In this document: positions 35,973 to 43,646 of the stretch, piece by piece
How the letters are laid out: each line of letters opens with the position of its first letter
Numbering within the stretch: position 1 is the first letter of the stretch
NCBI GenBank assembly: GCA_022824585.1
Contig: JAJDZN010000072.1
Span: 21,912 to 85,911 of the forward strand
Source: Bryobacterales bacterium
GTDB taxonomy: Bacteria > Acidobacteriota > Terriglobia > Bryobacterales > UBA6623
DNA: 64,000 nucleotides
Reading direction: 5' to 3'
Position numbers and translations under genes: made by a program
The notes under the pieces: generated by a model
Databases searched by the model: none
The model's input: only the letters and a program-made list of their open reading frames with translations
What the model was told of the DNA's origin: nothing

Positions 35973-36000
35973 ATTATAGGAGCGCGGGGCTGTCTTGGAA
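35973..36000 (-). promoter_or_regulatory. Possible promoter of the HEAT/heme gene
   Basis: On the minus strand a perfect TATAAT occupies 35978-35973, with a weak TTCCAA at 36000-35995 at about 16 bp spacing. It lies 130 bp before the chosen start, which would give a long leader. Sequence match only. Confidence 0.35.
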
Positions 36001-36019
36001 GTCGGAGGGCGCTCGATTG

Positions 36020-37069
36020 CTACGGGCGGCCGCCGAGCTTGGCCGAGATGTCAGCGGCGATCTGGCCGCCGTGAAATCGGCCGTTCTCGATGAAGATCTC
36101 GTTCGTGTGCATGCCGGCCACGATTACGCCGGCGAGGTATACGCCGGATCGGTCGCTTTCGAGCGTGTCCGGATTGGTGCGGGGCTTCTTCGCTTCCTCG
36201 TCGAAGACGATGCCGAGGCTGGCCAAGAATTCCGTGTCTGGCTGGTAGCCGGTCATGGCCAAGACGAAGTCGTTCTTGATCGCCACAGGGCCATCCGGGG
36301 TCGTCAGATGCAGCGTTCCCGGCTCGATGCGGGTCACCGTGCTACCCAGATAGGCCTTGATCTCGCCGTGCTTGATGCGGTTGGAGATGTCGGGCAGGAT
36401 CCAGTACTTGACCTTGGGGCTGAGTTCGGGATGGCGGTGGACCAAGGTGACGCGGGCACCGGCCCGGTGGCACTCCAACGCGCAAATGGCGGCGGAGTTC
36501 TGGCCGCCGATCACCGCTACGTCGCAGTCGAAGAACGGGTGCGGCTCGTGATAGTAGTGATGCACCTTGTCCAGATCTTCGCCGGGCACTCCCATAAGGA
36601 TCGGAATGTCATAGAAGCCGGTGGCGAGGATGACCTTGCGGGCCGAGTAGGCGCAGGCTTGGCCCAGGCGGTTCGTGCTGGCGACCGAGAATGCGCCGTC
36701 GCTGCCCGTCACCGCGTGGACTTGCTCGTACTGGTGGATGTCCAGCCGGTAGTGGCTGGCGACCCGGCGGTAGTATTTCAGCGCCTCGCCGCGGGTGGGC
36801 TTTTCCCGGACCGCCGTCATGGGAATGTCGCCGATTTCGAGCAGCTCCGGCGTGGTGAAGAACGTCAGATTCGTCGGGTACTTGTACAGGGAATTGACGA
36901 CGCAGCCCTTCTCGATTGTCTTGACCGTGAAGCCGGCCTTTTGGACTTCAATCGCGCATGCGAGCCCCGTGGGCCCGGCGCCGACCACGATGACGTCTAC
37001 GGATGCGTCTGCCGAAGGGCCTGCCAACCCACAGTATAGGAATGGCCGCGAAAGGGCCTGGCGCGGCAA
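36020..37069 (-). CDS. ypdA: YpdA-family FAD/NAD(P)-dependent disulfide reductase
   Basis: A 349-residue flavoprotein with an N-terminal FAD motif (VDVIVVGAGPTG) and an internal NAD(P)-binding motif (DVAVIGGQNSA). It lacks the CxxC redox pair of thioredoxin reductase. This is the pattern of YpdA, which in Firmicutes reduces bacillithiol disulfide with NADPH. The start is a TTG at 37069; there is no in-frame ATG before the FAD motif, so the true start may be another TTG (GLAGPS) a little downstream. It is transcribed in the same direction as the HEAT gene, 177 bp upstream of it. No bshA/B/C bacillithiol synthesis genes are in the window, so whether the cell makes bacillithiol cannot be judged here. 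Confidence 0.85.
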   Translation of the reverse strand: MPRQALSRPFLYCGLAGPSADASVDVIVVGAGPTGLACAIEVQKAGFTVKTIEKGCVVNSLYKYPTNLTFFTTPELLEIGDIPMTAVREKPTRGEALKYYRRVASHYRLDIHQYEQVHAVTGSDGAFSVASTNRLGQACAYSARKVILATGFYDIPILMGVPGEDLDKVHHYYHEPHPFFDCDVAVIGGQNSAAICALECHRAGARVTLVHRHPELSPKVKYWILPDISNRIKHGEIKAYLGSTVTRIEPGTLHLTTPDGPVAIKNDFVLAMTGYQPDTEFLASLGIVFDEEAKKPRTNPDTLESDRSGVYLAGVIVAGMHTNEIFIENGRFHGGQIAADISAKLGGRP

Positions 37070-37165
37070 TCGGTTCGGGGAGTCGGCCTAGAGGGTGCGG
37101 CAACGACGAGCAGGCCCGCAAACGCTCGGGTGGCTATTCCAGGGATCCGACGATGTTGCGGTTCG

Positions 37166-38293
37166 CTACCGTGACGGGCCGAAGTCTCTCTCAGGCTCGG
37201 TTCGACGCGGTATCTCATCAAAAGAGACGTAGCGAGTCCGATGCGGAACTGCCTCCCTCGCGAGCGGCTCAGCGAATGCTTTGGTTGTGGGTCCGCGTAT
37301 GCTCTTCAGGAACGAGGAGATCGTGAGAGTTGCGCCGCGAGCGTCTGCTCCGCGAAGGTCCGTTCCGTCGAGTAGAGCTCCTCGGAGGTCAGCGTTGCGG
37401 AGGTTGGCATTCCGAAGGTCCGCGTCCCGGAAGTCGGCTCCGCGCAGGTTCGCCTTCTCGAAATTCATACTGCACAGAACGGCTCCAGAGAAATCTCCGT
37501 CGGCGAGGTTCGCGCGACAGCCTTCACGCCCATCGGATTCAAGCCAGATCTTGTGGTGTGCCAGCACATCTGCCAGGGGCTGAGCGCCGGGCACAGCCTG
37601 CTCGATGACCGCCTTTCCTCTGCGGTGCAGCTGCTCGATGACCGCGATCCTAAGCGCAAGCGCGCGGTCGTCCGCGGTGGTTGCGCTTCTCAGCAGGTTG
37701 TCGTTTTCGAAGGCTTGACGGTACCGATCTGCGAGATCCCCATAGTCCCTGCTGAGACTGTCCGCACACTCGATCTGATCGGAAGAGAGCCGATCCCCGT
37801 GCCTTGAAACGAGAAATCCGATGTCGAAGAGGTCTCGTGCCCTGATTCTGTTAGCGGCTGCATCCATCTTCTGGTCGAACAAGGCCGGAATGCGGTAGGT
37901 GCGAATTCCATCGACGATTACGATATCGTCCGGGTTCGGCTCTGACCGAGAGCTCAGCTCGATCTTCAGAAGGCGATCTTCGCCGGTTTCTGGGTTGATG
38001 TAGTGAACCTTGAAACGCCGCCCCTTCCACGTGTCGTAGTCAGGGATGAAATCCGACATCGAAGCACCTCCGTCCCGAAGGCCGTCTCGCACTTGGTCCT
38101 TGATGGAGAACCGATCGCCACAGTCATCGAAGTCGAGGTCTTCCGAATGGCGGTTCAAGCCATATAAGAGCGCCAGAGCCGTTCCTCCCTTGAGCACGTA
38201 GGGTGTGGCCTGCAGCCGAAGTGCGACCGCTCTCATGAGACGTTCGTGGAGGCCTTCTTCCGGCGTTAGTCGAATACTACGGTGGGTAGCCAT
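37166..38293 (-). CDS. AbiEii-type nucleotidyltransferase fused to a pentapeptide-repeat domain
   Basis: A 375-residue protein. Residues about 30-160 are the nucleotidyltransferase of AbiEii/type IV toxins: KGGTALALLYG with R48-x-x-E-DLDF (D52, D54 metal ligands), LLKIELSSR (third acidic residue E112), and RDLFDIGFL (153-161). Helices follow. Residues about 261-323 are 13 consecutive pentapeptides of the A(N/D)LRx type, which fold into a quadrilateral helix, and the last 50 residues are basic. AbiEii toxins add nucleotides to tRNA or other targets and cause abortive growth; pentapeptide repeats mimic DNA in gyrase protectors or act as protein-binding rods. I know of no described fusion of the two. 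ATG at 38293 overlaps the upstream partner gene by 28 bp, so the two are coupled. Confidence 0.85.
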   Translation of the reverse strand: MATHRSIRLTPEEGLHERLMRAVALRLQATPYVLKGGTALALLYGLNRHSEDLDFDDCGDRFSIKDQVRDGLRDGGASMSDFIPDYDTWKGRRFKVHYINPETGEDRLLKIELSSRSEPNPDDIVIVDGIRTYRIPALFDQKMDAAANRIRARDLFDIGFLVSRHGDRLSSDQIECADSLSRDYGDLADRYRQAFENDNLLRSATTADDRALALRIAVIEQLHRRGKAVIEQAVPGAQPLADVLAHHKIWLESDGREGCRANLADGDFSGAVLCSMNFEKANLRGADFRDADLRNANLRNADLRGALLDGTDLRGADARGATLTISSFLKSIRGPTTKAFAEPLAREAVPHRTRYVSFDEIPRRTEPERDFGPSR

Positions 38294-38826
38294 GCTTCGT
38301 AAAGCTCCAATTCTTCGGGGGGCAACTGTTTGCGCAGTGGTTTGAGGTACTCCTCGACCAAGTGCTCGATTTGTTCTGGAGTGCTGAGCCACTGGTTGAT
38401 GCATCGCACCGTGACGTGTCGCGGATACTTCGCACTCCAGCAATCCCGCGTGTCAAGGAGCACGTAGTCTGCGATGGCTCGATAGTGGTTGGCGACCCAT
38501 ACCGGCCCAGAGCCCGGGGGGATATATTTCCCTTCTAGGATGTGGGCCATGTCTCGCACGCCCTTGCTGCCCAGGCTGGGTGTCGTATCGGTGAACCCGC
38601 CTGGCCCGGCAAAGGTAAGCGTGCGGGGACTGTCCTTGAGCGTTACGAACGGCACGCTACCATGCCAGTCGCCGGTGTGCTCGCCAGGCAGCCGTAGATT
38701 GAGGGCTGCATGGTACGAGAGATAGCGAGTTGGGGTTGTTACTGGGATCCGGACCGCGATATGGTACTCACCCATGGACGGATGCCACATGGTCGGCATG
38801 AGATCGACTGAGCTTGCCCGAGACAT
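38266..38826 (-). CDS. Unknown partner of the nucleotidyltransferase (possible antitoxin or co-factor)
   Basis: A 186-residue protein whose gene precedes and overlaps the AbiEii-like gene by 28 bp, the arrangement used by AbiEi antitoxins. But it lacks the AbiEi winged-helix N-terminus and does not look like AbiEi. It has a beta-rich first half (YHIAVRIPVTT, HAALNLRLPGEHTGDWHGSV) and a helical second half (VANHYRAIADYVLL, INQWLSTPEQIEHLVEEYL) ending in WLPTVV. Soluble, no signal peptide. Function unknown; toxin neutralisation is inferred from position only. ATG at 38826 is first in frame but lies only 9 bp after the -10 element of a strong promoter. It is therefore read as leaderless, or the true start is a later Met (residue 10, 13 or 18). 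A poorly matching longer frame further upstream crosses the promoter and is rejected. Confidence 0.7.
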   Translation of the reverse strand: MSRASSVDLMPTMWHPSMGEYHIAVRIPVTTPTRYLSYHAALNLRLPGEHTGDWHGSVPFVTLKDSPRTLTFAGPGGFTDTTPSLGSKGVRDMAHILEGKYIPPGSGPVWVANHYRAIADYVLLDTRDCWSAKYPRHVTVRCINQWLSTPEQIEHLVEEYLKPLRKQLPPEELELYEAWLPTVVFD

Positions 38827-38835
38827 CTCAGTTCC

Positions 38836-38864
38836 ATTCAAGCACGAATGGCGGCGCGTGTCAA
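38836..38864 (-). promoter_or_regulatory. Near-consensus sigma-70-like promoter of the toxin-partner operon
   Basis: On the minus strand a perfect TTGACA (38864-38859), a 17-bp spacer and TTGAAT (38841-38836) preceded by TGC (extended -10). It is the best promoter in the window and lies 9 bp before the first ATG of the downstream gene. Confidence 0.7.
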
Positions 38865-38945
38865 CCAGTTTTCCCTGAAATTCGTATATTTTTTCGTTAT
38901 ATATTTCTATATAGACGGGTAAATATACTGCTATTTCGCTCTTCG
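38865..38945. other. AT-rich patch upstream of the toxin-partner promoter
   Basis: Between the two divergent genes, about 38865-38945, the base composition drops sharply with runs of A/T and repeated TATA-like steps, in contrast to the GC-rich surroundings. It resembles UP-element or promoter DNA and fits recent horizontal acquisition of the adjacent pair (inference). Confidence 0.6.
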
Positions 38946-39064
38946 TTCCGATCAAGCAGAGGATGTCCGTCCGTTTCGGTCTCACCAAGCCGAGCGCTTC
39001 TTGGTCCAGCTCCCGCCGTTGGGCCACTGACGCTGGCCGGTCAAAACTGCTACTCTTCACGGCG

Positions 39065-41929
39065 ATGCCTACAAGAGCCCGGTTGATCTCTATCGCCGCC
39101 GGCGCATGCATGCAGTTTGCCCCGCTGCTGGCTGTCGAGACCCCCACCACGGTCATCGACCATCCGACGGCAAATGTCGTCGTCAAGCTCGAATTCGGCC
39201 TGCGAGCAACTGAGCCTCAGCGTTGGACTGGTCAGGCCAATGTTGAGCCCGGATCTGTTCAGGCAGTGTGGGGCTGGCACTTCGATCGGCCCGACCGTAT
39301 CATCGGGGCCTCGGGCTGGGAGCTGGAAACCCGCTGGTACAGCCCGCCCGATGCCCGCTATCGACAACGCGAGGAGTTGCCGGGCGGAATCAAGATCCTC
39401 CCCAACGGCGTATACCTCAGCGTCGAGGCGCGTCCAGGCGCGGTGGTCTCGGTCCAGACGAACCGAGGCGACTTCTCGTTTTCGCTCACGGAACTCAGGC
39501 AGAAGCGGCGGATTGAAGTCCTCGACGGAGATGTCGCTGCGAGCGTTGCTCCCGCCGTCCGCGCGCTGACTAGGGGCGAGGCAAGCCAGCACGACTACCC
39601 CGCGGCGGCCTGGACCGAAGCCGGGCTCTTCGTCGCGTGGACTACCTTCCATAACGAAGCCAACGCGCTCTATCTCGCTTGGAAGAAACAGGATGCCTGG
39701 CACACGTATCGCGTGACTCCGCGCTGGGGCGACTATTTCGGCACGGCGGTGGCGAGCGATTCCGAAGGGCGGATCCATGTCTTGTGGGCCGAGTGCGCCG
39801 ATGGTCGCTGGAGGCTCGTGGACAAGGCATTCGATCCAGCCTCCGAGAGCTGGGACCCAGAGGTCTACGTATCTCCGACAGGCACGCGCCAGTACTTCCC
39901 AGTAGCCGTGACGGCGACGGATGGAAGCCCGTGGGTGGCGTGGCAGGAATTCCGAGGCGACCAGCTCGATGTCATGGCGGCGCGTTTCGACGCGGATGGC
40001 TGGTCCGCGCCCATCAGGGTCAGCGAGTCTGACGCCAACGACTGGGCTCCCGACCTGGCCGCTGCCCCGGATGGGTCGGTTTGGGTGGCTTGGGACGGCT
40101 ACGAACGCGGCAGCTACGACATTTTCCTCAGCCGACTGCTGCCCGGCTCCGCCGATGCGATCATCAGGGTGCCCGCAGACCACAACCGGGCGATCGAGCC
40201 GTCCGTGGCGGTGGATGCCGCCGACCGGGTGTGGGTGGCTTGGGCCGAGAGCGGCCCCAACTGGGGCAAGGACTGGGGCGTCTTGGGCCGCCCCGGAACG
40301 CAGTTGCGGGCCACCAGCGAGGTGCGCGTGGCCCGCTATGCCAACGGCGCTTGGTCCGAGCCGGTTCAAGCGCTGCAAGAGGCGGTCCCGGCATGGATGT
40401 CCGACATGCACGAGTACCCGGAACTGGTCATGGGAGAGCGCGATGTCCCCCACCTGCTCTTTCGCAAGATGATCCTGCGCTTGCCCGTGGAAGAGCACGA
40501 GTTGAAGGTCATGCTCGGCGACGAGCAAAGACGCATGCAGCCTTGGTACGACACCATCCGCGCCATGTCGTCAGTCCGCATGGCGGCCTTTGACGGCGCG
40601 CGTTGGTCACCTGTGACCGACCTTCCGCTAAGCTCGGGCGGCGCATACGCGCAGCTGGCGCTGGCGCGCCTCGATGGCGAGACGGTGGCCGTGTGGACCG
40701 GAGACGGCAGGACCTACCAAGATCCGCACGTGCACACTTCCCAATTGCGGTACGCCAGCCTCGATCTGGCCACGGAGCCCAGCGCCGAAGAGCGCATGCA
40801 GTCGTACCGCCCCGACTCCCGGGCCTTCCGGGACGCCGCTCCGTCCGAGGCGGCCGATCTCCAGCGGGTTCACAGCGCCCGCTGGGCGGACAAGGGGCCG
40901 TTGCGCCTGTTCCGGGGGGACTTGCATCGACACACCGACCTGTCGGCGGACAGCCAGCGGGACGGCGACATCTTGTTCCAGTACCGCTACGCGCTCGACG
41001 CAGGGGCGCTGGACTTCCTGGCCGTGACCGACCATTCCGGGGCCGAGCGGCTGCACTTCTACAAGTACCAATGGTGGAAGACGCGCCAGATCGCGACCAT
41101 GTTCAATCAGCCCGGGCGGTTCGCGACGTTTTTCGGCTACGAGCGGACCGTCACGTTTCCCGGTGGTCACCGCAACATCATTTCCGCGCGGAGAGACGCG
41201 CAGCCGGTGCCGATTTCCGACGAGGAGTTCACCGGCAATGAGAGCTGGGCCGACCGCCTCTACCCGGCGTTGCTGAAGCACGGCGACATTGCGATCGCAC
41301 ACACGACGGCCGGCGGGGGCGGCACGGACTGGCGCCACAACGACGCGAGGGCGGAACCGGTCGTGGAGGTCTTTCAGGCGTTGCGAGGGTCTTACGAGGA
41401 ACCGAACTCTCCGGGCAAGGCCAACACCTCCGCGACGGCCGGATACGTGTGGAATGCTTGGAAGAAGGGCTGGCGCATCGGCTTGCTGTCCAACTCAGAC
41501 CACGAGTCCACGCATCAGTCCTATGCGTGCGTGTGGGCCAGCGAACTCACTAACACTGCGATTCTTGACGCGATCAAGCAACGGCGCAGCTACGCCGCGA
41601 CCGACAACATCGTGCTGCAGTTCGAGGCAACCGCGGACAGCGCTCCAATGGTGAAGATGGGCGGCGAACTCGCCGCCTCGAACCCGCCGTCGCTCAGCTT
41701 CCGCGCGTCCGCTACGGCGCCTGTAGACTCCTTAGAGATCGTGCGGAGCGGGGAAGTGGTGTACTCCTCCAAGCCCGGCACGTCCGCGGTCGCGGTCGAC
41801 TTCCGGGACGAGGATGCGCCCGGCGAGGGCTCGGCGCACTATCATGTCCGGATTGTTCAGCGGGACGGCCAGATCGCGTGGTCGTCGCCGGTTTGGATTG
41901 ACTTCGAATCGTCCGCTGTCGCTAGGTAG
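39065..41929 (+). CDS. Exported beta-propeller protein with C-terminal PHP-type metal hydrolase domain
   Basis: A 954-residue protein. A signal-like N-terminus (MPTRARLISIAAGACMQFAPLLA) precedes a long propeller region of Trp-containing blades with repeated WVAW motifs: DGSPWVAWQEF, DGSVWVAWDGY and DRVWVAWAES. From about residue 615 a PHP-like domain begins: FRGDLHRHTDLSADS, with His/Asp metal ligands, then AVTDHSG, and later SNSDHEST and a C-terminal Ig-like segment. The PHP fold hydrolyses phosphoesters or related bonds using two or three metals; this C-terminal arrangement resembles DUF3604-like proteins. Function unknown, probably periplasmic. The start at 39065 gives the signal; an upstream extension of 34 codons is less likely. 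It is followed after 10 bp by an SDR gene, so the two may be co-transcribed. Confidence 0.75.
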   Translation: MPTRARLISIAAGACMQFAPLLAVETPTTVIDHPTANVVVKLEFGLRATEPQRWTGQANVEPGSVQAVWGWHFDRPDRIIGASGWELETRWYSPPDARYRQREELPGGIKILPNGVYLSVEARPGAVVSVQTNRGDFSFSLTELRQKRRIEVLDGDVAASVAPAVRALTRGEASQHDYPAAAWTEAGLFVAWTTFHNEANALYLAWKKQDAWHTYRVTPRWGDYFGTAVASDSEGRIHVLWAECADGRWRLVDKAFDPASESWDPEVYVSPTGTRQYFPVAVTATDGSPWVAWQEFRGDQLDVMAARFDADGWSAPIRVSESDANDWAPDLAAAPDGSVWVAWDGYERGSYDIFLSRLLPGSADAIIRVPADHNRAIEPSVAVDAADRVWVAWAESGPNWGKDWGVLGRPGTQLRATSEVRVARYANGAWSEPVQALQEAVPAWMSDMHEYPELVMGERDVPHLLFRKMILRLPVEEHELKVMLGDEQRRMQPWYDTIRAMSSVRMAAFDGARWSPVTDLPLSSGGAYAQLALARLDGETVAVWTGDGRTYQDPHVHTSQLRYASLDLATEPSAEERMQSYRPDSRAFRDAAPSEAADLQRVHSARWADKGPLRLFRGDLHRHTDLSADSQRDGDILFQYRYALDAGALDFLAVTDHSGAERLHFYKYQWWKTRQIATMFNQPGRFATFFGYERTVTFPGGHRNIISARRDAQPVPISDEEFTGNESWADRLYPALLKHGDIAIAHTTAGGGGTDWRHNDARAEPVVEVFQALRGSYEEPNSPGKANTSATAGYVWNAWKKGWRIGLLSNSDHESTHQSYACVWASELTNTAILDAIKQRRSYAATDNIVLQFEATADSAPMVKMGGELAASNPPSLSFRASATAPVDSLEIVRSGEVVYSSKPGTSAVAVDFRDEDAPGEGSAHYHVRIVQRDGQIAWSSPVWIDFESSAVAR

Positions 41930-41939
41930 GAGGAGTTTC

Positions 41940-42743
41940 ATGCAGGTCGACGGAAAGGTAGTTGTCGTAACTGGCGCCGCGCGCGGGATTGGGCGCGCGC
42001 TGGCCGAGCGGTTCGTGCAGGAAGGCGCTCGGGCGGTGGTCGCGGCCGACTTCGATGCTCCTGCCGTCCGCGCGACGGCCGACGAGATCGGCGCTTCCGC
42101 TCGTGTTGCGGACGTTCGTTCCGAAGCCGCGGTCAACGATCTGATCGCCTCGGTCGAACAGGAATTCGGCGCAATAGACCTGTTCTGCTCGAATGCCGGT
42201 ATCTCTCATCCCGGCGGGCCCGAGGTATCCAACGAGGACCTCGAGCGTGTATTTGACGTCAACTACCGCTCGCATCTCTACGCTGCGAGGAATCTAGTGC
42301 CAAAGATGACGGCTCGAGGCGAGGGCTACTTGCTCAACACGGCCTCGGCTGCCGGCGTGCTGACGCAGATTGGCTCGTTGGCCTATGCCGTGACCAAGCA
42401 CGCCGCGGTGGCCTTGGCCGAGTGGCTCTCGGTCAGCTACGGCGACCAAGGGCTCGGCGTCTCCGTGCTCTGCCCTCAGGGAGTGCGCACGCGCCTGCTG
42501 CTGGGCGAACGCGGCGAACGCGACAATTTCCTCACACCCGGGGCCATCGAGCCTTCCGACGTTGCCGATGCCGTTGTGGAGGGTTTGGCGGAGGAGCGTT
42601 TCTTGATCTTGCCGCATCCCGAAGTGGCCGAGTACATGCGCCGCAAGGCGTCCGACTATGACCGCTGGCTGCGCGGCATGCGCCGGCTGCAGGCGCGCGT
42701 GCGCGAAGACCCCAAGACCGCGATGCAGTCAGGCGGCGGATAG
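41940..42743 (+). CDS. Short-chain dehydrogenase/reductase
   Basis: A 267-residue NAD(P)-dependent oxidoreductase with a Rossmann fold: TGAARGIGRAL glycine motif, NAGIS, catalytic Ser in LNTASAAG and the YAVTK (YxxxK) pair. Asp after the second strand (VVAADF) suggests NAD rather than NADP preference. Substrate unknown. The start is well set by TAGGAGGAG just before the ATG at 41940. It lies 10 bp behind the propeller-PHP gene. Confidence 0.9.
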   Translation: MQVDGKVVVVTGAARGIGRALAERFVQEGARAVVAADFDAPAVRATADEIGASARVADVRSEAAVNDLIASVEQEFGAIDLFCSNAGISHPGGPEVSNEDLERVFDVNYRSHLYAARNLVPKMTARGEGYLLNTASAAGVLTQIGSLAYAVTKHAAVALAEWLSVSYGDQGLGVSVLCPQGVRTRLLLGERGERDNFLTPGAIEPSDVADAVVEGLAEERFLILPHPEVAEYMRRKASDYDRWLRGMRRLQARVREDPKTAMQSGGG

Positions 42744-42941
42744 CGGGCATTCGGAGCCAGGCCGGATGTGCCCGGCGAGATCCGCTCCTGCCCGAGCCTC
42801 GAGGGCTGCATCCCATCCCAGCTACCCGGGTGTCAGCTTGGCGCACCGGAGCATTTTGGTGGCTCTGTGTTCGGAGGGTGCGAAAATAAAAGTCGGGACT
42901 AGCGCTGGCTCGCGCGAGGGCTGGCGCTTCGGTTCTCTGGC

Positions 42942-43646
42942 ATGCTCTTGCTAATCGCGGCGTTTTCCTTCGAATTCGCGGGCCTCCGATCGTGCAAGCC
43001 TTGCGCCAAGGCAGGCCTGCGCTGGGCTGCGACGCTGGATCTGGCGGGAGACCGGGCCATCTTGGTCGCGAACGGCGCGGGCCGCGCGCGTGCGTCCGCC
43101 GCCGCGCGAGCGATCGTGTCCAGGGAATCGGTCCGGGCCGTGATTTCGACCGGGTTCGCAGGTGCCTTGAACCCGTCGTTTCTGGCCGGAGACGTGTTTG
43201 TCGCGGACTCGGTCCGCGGTGACGAGGGAGAGTTCGCCAGCCGGTTCCCCGCCGGGTCGCTCGGCGACGTGCGGCGGGGCGCGCTGCTGACCGTGGACCG
43301 GGTCGTGCAGTCAGCTTCGGCCAAGCGCGAGCTTTGGGGGCAGGGTGCCCAGGCTGTCGATATGGAGGCGTCGTCGGTCGCCGCCGTGGCTCGGGACCAC
43401 GGTCTGCCCTTCTTCTGTATCCGGGCGATTAGCGATCTCGCCGCGGAGGACATGCCTGTGGACTTTGATCGCGCGCTCCGCTCCGATGGCTCGTTGTCCG
43501 CTTGGAGTGTGTTCGGACAAGCGCTGCGCGCACGCGGCCGTTGGTCCGGCCTCATGCGCCTGCGTCGCGATTCGGCGGCCGCTGCCCGATCGTTGGGCGC
43601 GTGCCTCAGGCGCTGCGAGTTCCCCTTGGCGGCCGGCGGCGTATGA
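42942..43646 (+). CDS. HpnG-like nucleoside phosphorylase-superfamily protein
   Basis: A 234-residue member of the purine/MTA phosphorylase fold: AVISTGFAGALNP (glycine-rich phosphate/ribose region), AVDMEASSVAAVARDHGLPF with the typical Met-Glu ribose-binding pair, RAISDLA. The last 50 residues (SAWSVFGQALRARGRWSGLMRL) resemble HpnG, which removes adenine from adenosylhopane during hopanoid synthesis. No other hopanoid gene is in the window, so the role is uncertain. The upstream 198 bp contain a 10-bp palindrome CTCGCGCGAG at about 42912 inside a longer AGCGC/GCGCT inverted repeat. The stop overlaps the next gene's ATG by 4 bp, so it is the first gene of a three-gene operon. Confidence 0.75.
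   Translation: MLLLIAAFSFEFAGLRSCKPCAKAGLRWAATLDLAGDRAILVANGAGRARASAAARAIVSRESVRAVISTGFAGALNPSFLAGDVFVADSVRGDEGEFASRFPAGSLGDVRRGALLTVDRVVQSASAKRELWGQGAQAVDMEASSVAAVARDHGLPFFCIRAISDLAAEDMPVDFDRALRSDGSLSAWSVFGQALRARGRWSGLMRLRRDSAAAARSLGACLRRCEFPLAAGGV

Noticed and set aside
36020..37069. Thioredoxin reductase
   Set aside because: No CxxC redox-active pair is seen; the pattern is YpdA.
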